Positions 8,136 to 16,718 of a stretch of DNA of 61,752 nt are shown in pieces; the first letter of the stretch is position 1; every line of letters begins with the position of its first letter. Made by a program: the position numbers and the translations under genes. Origin of the DNA: CAZVYJ01 sp964631565 (GTDB lineage Bacteria; Planctomycetota; Phycisphaerae; SM23-33); the NCBI GenBank assembly GCA_964631565.1, contig CAZVYJ010000015.1, positions 1 to 61,752 of the forward strand, read 5' to 3'. The notes under the pieces were generated by a model. The model was not told where the DNA came from and searched no databases. It worked only from the letters and a program-made list of their open reading frames with translations.

Positions 8136-9062
8136 ATGTTCAGAATCGGTCCGGTACCCCCGAATCAGCGTCGAAAGGCGATAGACTTCATCGCCGCCGG
8201 GGCCGCAAAAGGCCGCCGGCAGCGGGTCGTGGGCGACATACTCAACGCGTGGGCGTCGAGGCTGGATGCCGGGCGGACGAAATTGTGGTGGGCTACGAGG
8301 CTCCTCCGCCCCGTCGCCGCGGTTATCCTCGTCGAAAGTCCCGGCCGGGCGGGCATGATTGTTTTTTCGTCGTCGACGGCGCCGGGCGTGCGGCACGACG
8401 CGCTCGTCGAACTGCTGCGGACCGTAACCGAAAACGCAATCGCGGGCGGACTGGCGATCGTCCAGTCGCAGCAGGAAACAAACCGCGAGGAAGACATTGC
8501 CGTTCTCAGCGAGGTCGGCTACTTGCGCCTGGCGGAACTGATATACATGGAACTGCATCTCAACGACTTCGATGATGCCGGCGACTCTCTCGAACAACCA
8601 CAAATCGCATGGCGAAATTACGACGAGTTCAGCGAGCCGCAGTTGGCGGAGCTTATCGCGGCGACTTACATCGACTCGCTGGACTGCCCCGCCATTGTCG
8701 GCCGGCGGAACATCAGCGACGTAATCGCGACGCACAAGTCGGGCGGAATATTCCTGCCGCAGTCGTGGTGGATTCTCGAATGCGCCGGCCGGCCCGCCGG
8801 CTGCGTGCTGGTGAACGATGCGAGCGATTCGGAAAATTCAAAAAGCAGCGAAGTGGTCTACATGGGCGTCGCGCCGGAATTCCGCGGGCGAGGCTTCGGC
8901 AAAATGATGATAAACCGCGCCGCAGCCGACGCCCGCAGGCGCAAAAGGCGGATGCTGACGCTGGCGGTCGACTCGCATAATACCCCCGCCAAATGCGTGT
9001 ATAATGCAGCCGGCTTCGTCGAAACCGCCCGCAGACTGATATGCGTAGCGATTCAAAAATAG
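8136..9062 (+). CDS. GNAT family N-acetyltransferase
   Basis: About 308 residues. The C-terminal half is a GNAT domain with the acetyl-CoA loop VAPEFRGRGFGKMMIN (Q/RxxGxG/A form) and the closing NTPAKCVYNAAGFVET that usually ends the fold. The N-terminal half (through about residue 150) has the spacing of a second, degenerate GNAT domain. An ATG at 8076 would add 20 residues; I prefer the ATG at 8136 (MFRIGPVP), although neither has a good ribosome site. The substrate is not predictable. The stop is 440 nt before dnaA. Confidence 0.8.
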   Translation: MFRIGPVPPNQRRKAIDFIAAGAAKGRRQRVVGDILNAWASRLDAGRTKLWWATRLLRPVAAVILVESPGRAGMIVFSSSTAPGVRHDALVELLRTVTENAIAGGLAIVQSQQETNREEDIAVLSEVGYLRLAELIYMELHLNDFDDAGDSLEQPQIAWRNYDEFSEPQLAELIAATYIDSLDCPAIVGRRNISDVIATHKSGGIFLPQSWWILECAGRPAGCVLVNDASDSENSKSSEVVYMGVAPEFRGRGFGKMMINRAAADARRRKRRMLTLAVDSHNTPAKCVYNAAGFVETARRLICVAIQK

Positions 9063-9101
9063 CCGCCGCCGGGCGCCTTTTTTCGCAGATTGTTAAGAAC
9101 T

Positions 9102-9215
9102 TGTGGATGAAAACTTTTTTTTGTCGCCAAGCACCGATAATTGAAGGTGTTGGTTCGTGTGGATAAGTTTGTGCAAGCTTTTGTCGTTGACCATTGCCTG
9201 ATTCGTTCTTAAATT
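9102..9215. other. oriC: Candidate chromosomal origin (DnaA boxes, AT-rich stretch)
   Basis: Just upstream of dnaA there is a perfect DnaA box in reverse orientation (TGTGGATAA, 9158-9166) and a one-mismatch box (TGTGGATGA, 9102-9110). They flank an AT-rich run (AAAACTTTTTTTTG) and are followed by the T/A-rich segment to 9215. Only two boxes are convincing, so this could instead be autoregulatory control of dnaA. Confidence 0.5.
9187..9215 (+). promoter_or_regulatory. Candidate dnaA promoter
   Basis: TTGACC (9187-9192), 17 nt, TAAATT (9210-9215). It lies just downstream of the DnaA boxes, which fits autoregulation. The leader to the dnaA ATG would be about 280 nt and carries a 120-bp repeat. 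Confidence 0.4.
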
Positions 9216-9307
9216 CTGTTTCATCGTGCTGAAGTTGACAAGCATGATGCCCGCAAACCGGTTCGCCGACCCCTTAGGGGCGGCGGAGAGAGCGGATTCA
9301 AATTTGA

Positions 9308-9427
9308 TGTAGCGGGTCGGCCGTCGCCGAGGACGAGCCGGACAAGGAAGCCGAAGCAGGCGATGCCAAGCATCGTCGATGCAGGCTGACGAAGTCCGGC
9401 GAAGCCACAGGCAGGCCGGACGCTACA
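9308..9427. repeat. 120-bp imperfect inverted-repeat element in the dnaA leader
   Basis: The termini TGTAGCGGGTCGGCC (9308-9322) and GGCCGGACGCTACA (9414-9427) are near-inverted copies. The interior is rich in GGC/GAAG motifs with smaller inverted pieces (for example GATGCC...CATCGTCGATGC). It looks like a REP/MITE-like extragenic element. No second full copy was found in the window. Confidence 0.5.
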
Positions 9428-9499
9428 GGAAAGTTGAATTCGCTCTAGAATCCTCGGCGGGCATGGGTATGGATTCAGGTCGTAACGAGGGATCGAATA

Positions 9500-10921
9500 A
9501 TGACTACTTCGACGGTTTCTCTGCGCGCTGAAAACGCCGCAGACAAAGACATAATGGCTCTGCTTCAGGATCGCATCGGCCCGCAAAAATACAATGCTTG
9601 GTTCCGTCACGGCACGCGCGTCAGCCTGGAAGACGGCACCGTTCGCGTTTTCACTCCGAATCCTTTCGTCGCCAGATGGATCGAGACCCACTACCAGTCT
9701 GAGATCATGGCCGCCGCCGCAGAGACATGCGGCCACACGCCACAGGTTGTTTTCACCATCGACCCGGCGCTGACTGGCGAACTCCGCAAAAGCCAGCTCG
9801 ACAGCCAGGCTGACATCGTCGCAAAAACGACCACCGGCCGGGCCAGGCCGAGGCAGCTTTCCGCCCCATCGCCGCTGAAGCACAAGCTGGACGATTTCGT
9901 CGTCGGCAACACCAACAAGCTCGCCTACTCGGCTGCGTTGATGATGGCTTCCGGCAAGAACGCCCCGTTTAACCCGCTGTTTATTCACGGCTCCTGCGGC
10001 GTCGGTAAGACCCATCTGCTGCAGGGGATATGCAACATGGCCTCCCGCCGCCGCAACGACGGCGAACCGGTAAGATGGCGATACGTAACCGGCGAGCAGT
10101 TCACCAACGAGTTCATCACGGCGCTTCGGAACAGGCAGCTGGACCAGTTCCGCGCCGGCTTCCGCAGGCTGGACCTGCTGGCGATTGACGACGTGCATTT
10201 CCTGGCGGCCAAGAAGGCCACGCAGGATGAGTTCCTGCACACATTCAACGCAATCCAGAGCGCGGGCAACCAGATTATCCTCGCATCCGACGCGCACCCC
10301 CGCATGGTCGGCGACCTGAACCCGCAGCTTGTCAGCAGGTTCGTAGCCGGCATGGTCGTCAAGATCGACGCCCCCGACAAATCGACACGCATGGAAATTC
10401 TGCGTCGCAAGGCTGAAGGCATGAAGCTGTCCATACCCGCAGACGTGCTGGAGTCCATTGCGATGCACATTCACGGTTCAGTGCGCGAGCTGGAGGGCGC
10501 GCTGATCAAGTTGGCCGCACTGGCGGCACTGGAAAATGGAAACATCACGCGGCAATTGGCCGGCGAGGCCCTGGCGGATCACCTCGCCCGCACCGACAGC
10601 GCGGTCACGCTCGGCGATATCGAGGCGGCCGTGGCGACCTTCTTCGGCATTACGCCGGCCGACATTCATTCCTCACGCCGTACCAAAACGGTGTCGGCCG
10701 CCAGAATGATTTCCATGTTCCTCGCCAGGAGGCACACGCAAATGAGTTTCCCCGAAATAGGAAGATTCATGGGGAAAAATCATTCCTCGGTTGTGCTTGC
10801 AGTCCAACGATTGGAGAAACTGCTCGCCGAGGCCGGGCAAATCGAATGGATGACGCCAATGGGCCCGAAATCAATGAATGCTTCCCAACTCATTGAGCTG
10901 CTCTCAGAGCAGCTTAAATGA
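9500..10921 (+). CDS. dnaA: Chromosomal replication initiator DnaA
   Basis: A 473-residue initiator. Domain I is at the N-terminus (ALLQDRIGPQKYNAWFRHGT). The AAA+ domain III begins near KLDDFVVGNTNKLAYSA, with Walker A GSCGVGKTH (about 164-172), Walker B LLAIDDVHFL (about 229) and sensor 1 around IILASDAHP. The domain IV DNA-binding helix-turn-helix carries RRHTQMSFPEIGRFMGKNHSSV (about 409-430), with the NHSSV of the DnaA signature. GAGGGA precedes the ATG by nine bases. It is not flanked by dnaN, recF or gyrB. Candidate DnaA boxes lie upstream and a strong terminator follows. Confidence 0.98.
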   Translation: MTTSTVSLRAENAADKDIMALLQDRIGPQKYNAWFRHGTRVSLEDGTVRVFTPNPFVARWIETHYQSEIMAAAAETCGHTPQVVFTIDPALTGELRKSQLDSQADIVAKTTTGRARPRQLSAPSPLKHKLDDFVVGNTNKLAYSAALMMASGKNAPFNPLFIHGSCGVGKTHLLQGICNMASRRRNDGEPVRWRYVTGEQFTNEFITALRNRQLDQFRAGFRRLDLLAIDDVHFLAAKKATQDEFLHTFNAIQSAGNQIILASDAHPRMVGDLNPQLVSRFVAGMVVKIDAPDKSTRMEILRRKAEGMKLSIPADVLESIAMHIHGSVRELEGALIKLAALAALENGNITRQLAGEALADHLARTDSAVTLGDIEAAVATFFGITPADIHSSRRTKTVSAARMISMFLARRHTQMSFPEIGRFMGKNHSSVVLAVQRLEKLLAEAGQIEWMTPMGPKSMNASQLIELLSEQLK

Positions 10922-10966
10922 GGGGCCGGATGGCGCCGGCATTTTTCAAAAACCCTTTCAGGGACG

Positions 10967-11008
10967 GGCGTTCAGGCAGGGATGCCTGAACGCCGGAATT
11001 TTTTTCTT
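10967..11008 (+). terminator. Rho-independent terminator of dnaA
   Basis: A perfect 12-bp stem GGCGTTCAGGCA / TGCCTGAACGCC with a 4-nt loop (10967-10994) is followed by a long T-rich tract (AATTTTTTTCTTTTT), 46 nt after the dnaA stop. A second small hairpin, CACAGCCG / CGGCTGTG, lies at 11016-11035. Confidence 0.85.
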
Positions 11009-11125
11009 TTTCGTAGCACAGCCGTCTCGGCTGTGGCGGAATCGTTCCTGATGGATGATTTGCGGATTTCCCAAAAAATTTGCAGGGATTAACGCAGATA
11101 AACACGGATTCATATACCGCAGCTT

Positions 11126-11149
11126 GGCGGCCTTCCCAGGCCGACAGGC
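11126..11149. repeat. 24-bp direct repeat, left copy
   Basis: The sequence beginning GGCGGCCTTCCCAGGCCGAC is repeated exactly for 24 nt at 11920-11943 in the same orientation. The two copies bracket the pilin-like gene at 11205-11795. Confidence 0.7.
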
Positions 11150-11204
11150 GAAATGCAAAATGCTATTCCCTCCGACTGATTACCGTTTACTGATTACCTC
11201 TGTT

Positions 11205-11795
11205 TTACAAATCTTTGTGGTCTTTGTCATTGGCGTAAAAGAAGTCATTGCCCCCCTTTGTCCTGACATACCAGCCGCTTTCGCCGTCGCCCGGGCAGTC
11301 AGCCGTCCCGCCCGTTACCTTATGCGAAGCCTCTCCTTCAACAAATGGGTTATCGGGCATATGGTGCAGATACGGACCGTATGGATAATCTTCCTCATTT
11401 CCGTCGGCCGGCATTACCTGACCTGCGGTATTGGTTCTGGAAACCATCTGCCTGACAAATAAATCGCCGTCAAAGCTCCCGTCGGACTTGAAGCCGGGAT
11501 AATTATCCAAGTGCTGAACCTTGTACAGTTCAATCTGACTGCGCACTGTCTGGAGGTCTGAACATAGCGCAGATTCACGGGCATCATTGCCGGCAGCCAC
11601 AAATTCTTTCTGCGCCTGTTCAGTGAAATCCAGTATCCGGTTAAGCAGCGTAAGTAACTTCTGCTGGATTTCCTCTTCAACTGGGGTCGGCCTGTTCGGC
11701 GCCAGCGGCACCCAGCCGTGCAACATCACAAGAGCTGCACACAGCGTTACAATCCCCGCGATAAAACCGCCGATAAACCACAATCCATTTTTCAT
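11205..11795 (-). CDS. Pseudopilin-like exported protein
   Basis: A 196-residue protein with an N-terminal membrane anchor (WFIGGFIAGIVTLCAALVML, about 5-24) and then a helix. The C-terminal half (SALCSDLQTVRSQIELYKVQ, then YGPYLHHMPDNPF and GWYVRTKGGNDFFYAND) resembles the soluble domain of planctomycete type II secretion GspG-like proteins. The classical prepilin cleavage site (Gly before Phe-Thr-Leu-Ile-Glu) is absent, so this is a pilin-like domain on an unrelated anchor. The ATG at 11795 has AGGAGA upstream. Exact 24-bp repeats lie outside both ends, hinting at a mobile or duplicated segment. Confidence 0.7.
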   Translation of the reverse strand: MKNGLWFIGGFIAGIVTLCAALVMLHGWVPLAPNRPTPVEEEIQQKLLTLLNRILDFTEQAQKEFVAAGNDARESALCSDLQTVRSQIELYKVQHLDNYPGFKSDGSFDGDLFVRQMVSRTNTAGQVMPADGNEEDYPYGPYLHHMPDNPFVEGEASHKVTGGTADCPGDGESGWYVRTKGGNDFFYANDKDHKDL

Positions 11796-11919
11796 CTGAA
11801 TGTCTCCTGCAGCAGAAGGCGCGTACTTTCGGCGCTGCATCCCCTTGTTTTATCGCCGGAGTCTCACCAGAGACATTAGCTGAAATTGCTGACCACCCGC
11901 CCCACCTTTCGGCCTGCCT

Positions 11920-11943
11920 GGCGGCCTTCCCAGGCCGACAGGC
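11920..11943. repeat. 24-bp direct repeat, right copy
   Basis: Exact match to 11126-11149 in the same orientation. It lies between the pilin-like gene start and the end of the ATP-grasp gene. Confidence 0.7.
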
Positions 11944-11956
11944 AAAATATCGGCCG

Positions 11957-14575
11957 TCATCGCTCCAGGTATCCGACGACACGCTGTTTCATTGAATTGG
12001 CGTTCAGGCGGAATGTCGCGCCGCCGGGCAGGTCTTTGGTGTCGATGACCTTGATGATGTCCGACCAGTCGGCGCCGTCCTTCACCAGCGTCGGCAGAAT
12101 GTTTTTCACGCCGGCGCCCGTGAAAATTTCCTCCTGCAGGACGTTGCCGGTCCTGCCCGGATAGAGCGTGAAGTACATGATGTCCATCTCGACCATGTCG
12201 CTGAAGAAATGCGTGCCCAGCGAAACGTCCGGCACAAGGTCGTCGCGCATCGCGACTATCTCGCAGATAATCGACGCACTGTTGATGTCGGAGAACCGCG
12301 TCGGCACGCCGAGCGACGGCGTGGTCGTGCACCACCGACCCGGACCGAGCAGCATTATCGTCTTCTCGCCGCTGCCTTCGGCGTGCATGACCCGCCCGAT
12401 AAGCCTCGCCGCCGCGTGGCGGCGCGCTATCGGCAGCTGCCCGTAGGCGTGCGGCACGACGTAAACGATGCGGTCGACCGGCGTGTTGCGGCTCTGGCCG
12501 AGAACGGCCCCGCGCGATCTTATAATGATATCGTCATCGGCGAGGTCTTCCGGCGGGTCGACGACCTGCCCGCCCTCTTTCACCTGCAGAGGCCGGCACT
12601 GGACCACGTTTATGCGGTAGCTGCCGTCCTGCAGGAAATTCGCGGTGAACTCGACGTCGACGGGATAGTTATACGCCTCCTGCAGCCTGCCCAGCAGCTC
12701 GCGCATGTCCTGCACGAACGTCGTCTCCGAGAAAACGCCGTCGAACGTGAGAATCCACGGGAAGGCGTTTCTCGCCCTGCTGTCGCTGGCGTGGCGGAGC
12801 AGCGAGGCATCCTTCGACGCGAACATCTCGAGCGGCAGAGTTTTGCTGGCAGCGGCGACCGTGGCGAAATCCGTCGTGAAAAGCTGGTTCGCCTCAAGGT
12901 CTATCACGTCGACCTTCCGCTGGCTGTAGCGGCGGACCTCTTCGATGTCCGTCTCGACGCGGCGGTGCGGCGCGTTCAGCGCGACCAGGCGGGTGTAATC
13001 GTCGTCGCTGCGGTCCACCGCGCGGGTGCCCAGGCCGAACACCAGCCGCAGCATGCCCGCCTGCGGATCGATCTGGTCGGACCAGACATAAGGATTGAAT
13101 GAAAATCCCACGCCGGCCATCTGCGGATAGTAAAGATTGTCGCCATACATCGCCCCGCTGACCCGCTGTATGAGCAGGGCCATCTGCTCGTCCATCTCCA
13201 GCAGGCCCCTGCTGGCGCGGTACGCCAGGGCCTTTTCGCTCATGCAGCTGGCGTAGATGGTTCGGACGGCCGACATGAAATCGTCGAGCCTTTTGTGCCG
13301 CGGGCCCTGGTTGGCGCAGAAAACGCTCTCGTACTTGCCGGCGAACGCGTTGCCGAAGTTGTCTTCCAGCAGGCTGGACGAGCGGACGATAATCGGCGAC
13401 TGGCCGAAGTAGTCCAGCATGTCCTCGAACTGCTTCTGGATGTAATCGGGGAACGTGCCGGTGAGTATCCGCTGACGGGCTCGCTCGGAGCCGTCGAGAA
13501 ATCGCGACGGGTCTTTCTGCCGCTCGCGAACCCACCATATGCCGTTGCGAACCAGGAACGTGTAGAACACGTCCGAGCCTACATAGAACGAGTCGTGCGG
13601 CTCCAGCCGGGCCGCGATGCGCGGCTTGTCATTGCGAAGAATCGCGCGGGCCAGCAGCATGCCTACCGACTTGCCGCCGATAAGCCCCGTGCCTATCATC
13701 CGCCGGCCGATATCGACAATATCCCTGAGCGAGAAATATCTGTTGCACAATTCCAGCACGCGCTCGTCGCGTGATATGGCCATTCTCATCAGCCGCTGCA
13801 TATAAGGTTTGGCCTGCTCCGGGGAAAGCTCCCCGCCGCTGCGGGCGAGCATTTCTTCGGCCTGCAGAAACGTCCGCTGCCATGCGCCGGCCGGCGCCGC
13901 CGTGCCGCCGAGCCTGCCCTTGTTGCACGACGTGAGCACCTCGGAAATGGTGGTGCTTTCCATAATCGGCTTGAAATCGTCGCCGTCGCGGGCGTGCAGC
14001 ATGTGCATGGTCGGCGAATAACGGGCCTGCACCTTCCACGGATGAATGTAGAACCTGCCGCCGTGATTGTAGACGTCGATGAGAACCTGCGTCGTGTCCG
14101 ATATGGAGTTTATAGCCTGGAAGGAATGCGTGTCGCGCAGCAGCGAGAAATACGCGATGGCCTCCATGTCATACAGGTAAGGGCACGTCAGCATGAAAAA
14201 GTTGCCGAGCATCTGGTCGCTGTACCAGTCGGCCGCCAGGTCGGAAAGGCAGTCGAACAGGTAGTACCCGCCCCGCCCGGTTTCCTCGATGGTCTTGTGG
14301 ACGCCGGCAAGGAAAGGCTCGAAGCCTTCGGCCGGGTCGAGTTCGCATATTTTCACGCCGCTGTCGGCGCCCAGGAGCGGGGTGTGCTTGGCGAACCGGA
14401 AATAGACCAGCGGCTGGCCGAGTTTCTCAGCGGCCTGCTCGTACGGCGCAACAAAAGGCCTGTAGTCATCCACCGAACCAAGCTGCCAGACGATATTGTC
14501 GCCGGGTATCAGCCCGCGAAGGACCTTGTCAAGGCTCCGCAGCCCGGTGCTCAACTGAGAATCAATCTGTGCCAT
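11957..14575 (-). CDS. KaiC/RecA-like domain fused to PEP-synthase-type ATP-grasp domain
   Basis: An 872-residue protein. Residues 1-230 resemble a KaiC/RadA fold (STGLRSLDKVLRGLIPGDNI, Walker B-like YYLFDCLSDL), but the Walker A Lys-Ser/Thr is missing (GDNIVWQLGSVDDY). From about 295 a pyruvate-phosphate dikinase/PEP synthase N-terminal ATP-grasp domain follows, with GGKSVGML, PIIVRSSSLLEDNFGNAFAG (395-414), VGFSFNPY and NVVQCRPLQ. There is no phosphohistidine swivelling domain and no PEP-binding barrel, so it cannot run the PEP synthase cycle alone. A phosphotransfer or regulatory role is possible. It is transcribed alone, upstream of the pilin-like gene. Confidence 0.8.
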   Translation of the reverse strand: MAQIDSQLSTGLRSLDKVLRGLIPGDNIVWQLGSVDDYRPFVAPYEQAAEKLGQPLVYFRFAKHTPLLGADSGVKICELDPAEGFEPFLAGVHKTIEETGRGGYYLFDCLSDLAADWYSDQMLGNFFMLTCPYLYDMEAIAYFSLLRDTHSFQAINSISDTTQVLIDVYNHGGRFYIHPWKVQARYSPTMHMLHARDGDDFKPIMESTTISEVLTSCNKGRLGGTAAPAGAWQRTFLQAEEMLARSGGELSPEQAKPYMQRLMRMAISRDERVLELCNRYFSLRDIVDIGRRMIGTGLIGGKSVGMLLARAILRNDKPRIAARLEPHDSFYVGSDVFYTFLVRNGIWWVRERQKDPSRFLDGSERARQRILTGTFPDYIQKQFEDMLDYFGQSPIIVRSSSLLEDNFGNAFAGKYESVFCANQGPRHKRLDDFMSAVRTIYASCMSEKALAYRASRGLLEMDEQMALLIQRVSGAMYGDNLYYPQMAGVGFSFNPYVWSDQIDPQAGMLRLVFGLGTRAVDRSDDDYTRLVALNAPHRRVETDIEEVRRYSQRKVDVIDLEANQLFTTDFATVAAASKTLPLEMFASKDASLLRHASDSRARNAFPWILTFDGVFSETTFVQDMRELLGRLQEAYNYPVDVEFTANFLQDGSYRINVVQCRPLQVKEGGQVVDPPEDLADDDIIIRSRGAVLGQSRNTPVDRIVYVVPHAYGQLPIARRHAAARLIGRVMHAEGSGEKTIMLLGPGRWCTTTPSLGVPTRFSDINSASIICEIVAMRDDLVPDVSLGTHFFSDMVEMDIMYFTLYPGRTGNVLQEEIFTGAGVKNILPTLVKDGADWSDIIKVIDTKDLPGGATFRLNANSMKQRVVGYLER

Positions 14576-15020
14576 GACAACTCCGATTTATGAGATAATA
14601 TGAATGTGTAACCTGAACCTCAGGAAAACATCTTTCGACACAGAGTTACAGAGAGAAACATTGCATTGTCATTCTTTGAAATATTTTACTCTGTCTCTCT
14701 GCGTCTCCGTGTCGAAAACAGCCTTTGCCGGAAACTTTGATTAAAGACAACACACATGATAACTACGGCGGCTCCAACTGGGAATACCCATTAGCTGCCG
14801 CAGGCGAAAACCGCACATATCCATAAGTCCCATTGGATGCCACTATTAGATTTTCTAATGTTTGTATAGCCTTATTATGCGGTACGCTTATTTGTTTCCG
14901 TGCCGTCGCGGCCCCCTGCTGCAGCGGCAGGGACGACGTTATCCTGTGCCGCGGCCGTTCTGGCCGACGGTAATAATGTACAAGTGGACAAACACCAGCC
15001 CAAGAGAAAAGGAGCAGCAA
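14576..15020. other. Intergenic region upstream of gdhA
   Basis: 445 nt between the divergent ATP-grasp and gdhA genes. It holds the inverted repeat at 14634-14716, a small palindrome ATTAGA-TTT-TCTAAT near 14844-14858 that could be an operator, and a short open stretch at about 14757-14826 reading NYGGSNWEYPLAAAGENR without a start, possibly a coding remnant. No consensus promoter was found. Confidence 0.45.
14634..14716. repeat. Extragenic inverted repeat with 9-nt periodic arms (copy C)
   Basis: The left arm TTCGACACAGAGTTACAGAG and the right arm ending GCGTCTCCGTGTCGAA are inverted copies. The CACAGAGxx unit period is 9 nt, as in the other members, but the end sequence is TTCGA instead of GAACCA. 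Confidence 0.65.
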
Positions 15021-16364
15021 ATGTCCGCCAGGTCGTATGTAGATGATATTATGGCAGTGGTCACCGCGCGCAGCGCGGGCGAGCCGGAATTCCACCAGGC
15101 TGTCAGGGAAGTCGCCGAATCGGTGTCTCCTGTTATCGACAGCCGCCCCGAACTCGCGAAGTTGAAAATCCTCGAACGCATAGTCGAGCCGGAACGCCAG
15201 ATAATGTTCCGCGTTCCGTGGGTCGACGACAACGGCAACGTGCAGATCAACCGCGGTTTCCGCGTTGAGTTCAACAGTGCTATAGGCCCCTACAAGGGCG
15301 GGCTGCGCTTCCACCCGTCGGTGTACCTGGGCATCATAAAGTTCCTGGGCTTTGAGCAGATATTCAAGAACGCACTGACCACCACGCCGATAGGCGGCGG
15401 CAAGGGCGGCAGCGACTTCGACCCCAAGGGCAAGAGCGATCTTGAAGTCATGCGTTTCTGCCAGAGCTTTATGAGCGAGCTGTTCCGCCACATCGGTCCC
15501 GACACCGACGTGCCGGCCGGCGACATTGGCGTGGGCGGCAGGGAAATCGGCTATCTCTTCGGCCAGTACAAGAAACTGACCAACACATTCACCGGCGTGC
15601 TGACCGGCAAGGGCCTGACTTACGGCGGGTCGCTCGCCCGCACCGAGGCGACCGGCTACGGCCTGGTCTATTTCGTGTCGCGAATGCTCGCCGACCGCGG
15701 CACCGACTGGAAAGGCAAGAAGGTCGTCGTGTCCGGCAGCGGCAACGTGGCAATCTACGCGACGCAGAAAGCCCAGCAGCTCGGCGCGAAGGTAATCGCC
15801 CTTTCCGACAGCAACGGCTACATCGTCGACATGGACGGCATCAAGCTGAAGACCGTCCAGGACATCAAGGAAGTCCGCCGCGGGCGAATCCGCGAATACG
15901 CAGAAGTTCACAGCAACGCGAAGTACCATGAAGGCTGGCAGAACATCTGGACCGTGCCCTGCGACATCGCGCTGCCCTCGGCGACCCAGAACGAACTCGA
16001 CACCGACGGCGCCGAGGCGCTCGTGAAGAACGGCTGCATCGCGGTCGGCGAAGGCGCGAACATGCCCTCGACGCCGGAAGCAATCGAAGTGCTGCAGTCC
16101 AACGGCGTGTCTTTCGGCCCGGCCAAGGCCGCCAATGCCGGCGGCGTGGCCACCAGCGCCCTGGAAATGTCGCAGAACTCGATGCGGCTGAACTGGCCGT
16201 TCGAGGAAGTGGACAAGCGGCTGCGCCAGATCATGAACGCCGTTTACGACCAGTGCATCGCAGCGGCGGAGACCTACGGCCAGAAAGGCAACCTCGTCGC
16301 AGGCGCCAACATCGCGGGCTTCTGCAAAGTCGCAGACGCAATGATGGCGCAGGGTATCGTATAA
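15021..16364 (+). CDS. gdhA: Glutamate dehydrogenase (NADP-type, hexameric)
   Basis: A 447-residue enzyme interconverting glutamate and 2-oxoglutarate plus ammonia, the usual length of the small hexameric class. It has GPYKGGLRFHPSV, the catalytic-Lys segment TTPIGGGKGGSDFDPKGKS, PAGDIGVGGREIGYLFGQY, and the Rossmann motif VVVSGSGNVAIYA. The closing NAGGVATSALEMSQNS is also typical. The ATG at 15021 has AAAAGGAG seven bases upstream; the longer in-frame extension to 14862 has no ribosome site and is not conserved-looking. Likely biosynthetic, though cofactor choice is inferred from family resemblance only. Confidence 0.96.
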   Translation: MSARSYVDDIMAVVTARSAGEPEFHQAVREVAESVSPVIDSRPELAKLKILERIVEPERQIMFRVPWVDDNGNVQINRGFRVEFNSAIGPYKGGLRFHPSVYLGIIKFLGFEQIFKNALTTTPIGGGKGGSDFDPKGKSDLEVMRFCQSFMSELFRHIGPDTDVPAGDIGVGGREIGYLFGQYKKLTNTFTGVLTGKGLTYGGSLARTEATGYGLVYFVSRMLADRGTDWKGKKVVVSGSGNVAIYATQKAQQLGAKVIALSDSNGYIVDMDGIKLKTVQDIKEVRRGRIREYAEVHSNAKYHEGWQNIWTVPCDIALPSATQNELDTDGAEALVKNGCIAVGEGANMPSTPEAIEVLQSNGVSFGPAKAANAGGVATSALEMSQNSMRLNWPFEEVDKRLRQIMNAVYDQCIAAAETYGQKGNLVAGANIAGFCKVADAMMAQGIV

Positions 16365-16388
16365 GCACTGTGCCAAAGCACAGTGCTT
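16363..16388 (+). terminator. Hairpin overlapping the gdhA stop codon
   Basis: A perfect 11-bp stem AAGCACTGTGC / GCACAGTGCTT with loop CAAA begins inside the TAA stop. No U-run follows, so it may be a 3'-end stabilising or attenuating hairpin; a proper terminator lies at 16618. Confidence 0.5.
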
Positions 16389-16718
16389 AAGAGCAGGAGA
16401 GCAGGAGAAAGTAGAGAGTTGAAATGCATTGCACCGAAATTTTGAATTGGAGTCCAAACTGCTCTCCTGCGGCTTGCCCGACGTAGTCCCTCAGGGACGA
16501 AGACGGGTCTATTTTCTCCTTTCTACTCTACTTTCTGAAATTTTTTGAAATGCCGTTCAAATCCCGATGAATATCGGGATTGCATATAATCTGGCAAGCC
16601 GCCCATTAACCAACACGCCCCTTGCCCAGCCGCCGGCCGGGCAAGGGGTTTTTCTTTATCACGACTGTGCAGGTAAGCACTTGCCCGGCGGCTGTCCGCT
16701 GCGTAATTTGTACAGGCG
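16365..16718. other. Intergenic region with palindromes and terminator
   Basis: 354 nt between gdhA and the VWA gene. It has arms rich in GGAGAAAGTAGA-like sequence around 16394-16425 with an approximate inverted match at 16512-16541, the palindrome GTCCCTCAGGGAC (16486-16498), a hairpin AATCCCGAT / ATCGGGATT (16559-16580) and the terminator at 16618. No ORF of note. Confidence 0.45.
16618..16657 (+). terminator. Rho-independent terminator
   Basis: A 10-bp GC-rich stem CCCCTTGCCC / GGGCAAGGGG (16618-16627 with 16639-16648) is followed by TTTTTCTTT. It is 254 nt downstream of the gdhA stop, so it ends either a long gdhA 3'-UTR or an unrecognised short transcript. Confidence 0.8.

Noticed and set aside
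9221..10474. 417-residue open frame antisense to dnaA
   Set aside because: Shadow frame; dnaA motifs are all on the plus strand.
14862..15020. N-terminal extension of glutamate dehydrogenase
   Set aside because: Arg/Pro-rich, unlike the family, while ATG 15021 has a strong ribosome site.
14763..16457. 564-residue open frame antisense to gdhA
   Set aside because: Shadow of the conserved glutamate dehydrogenase; no ribosome site or family resemblance.
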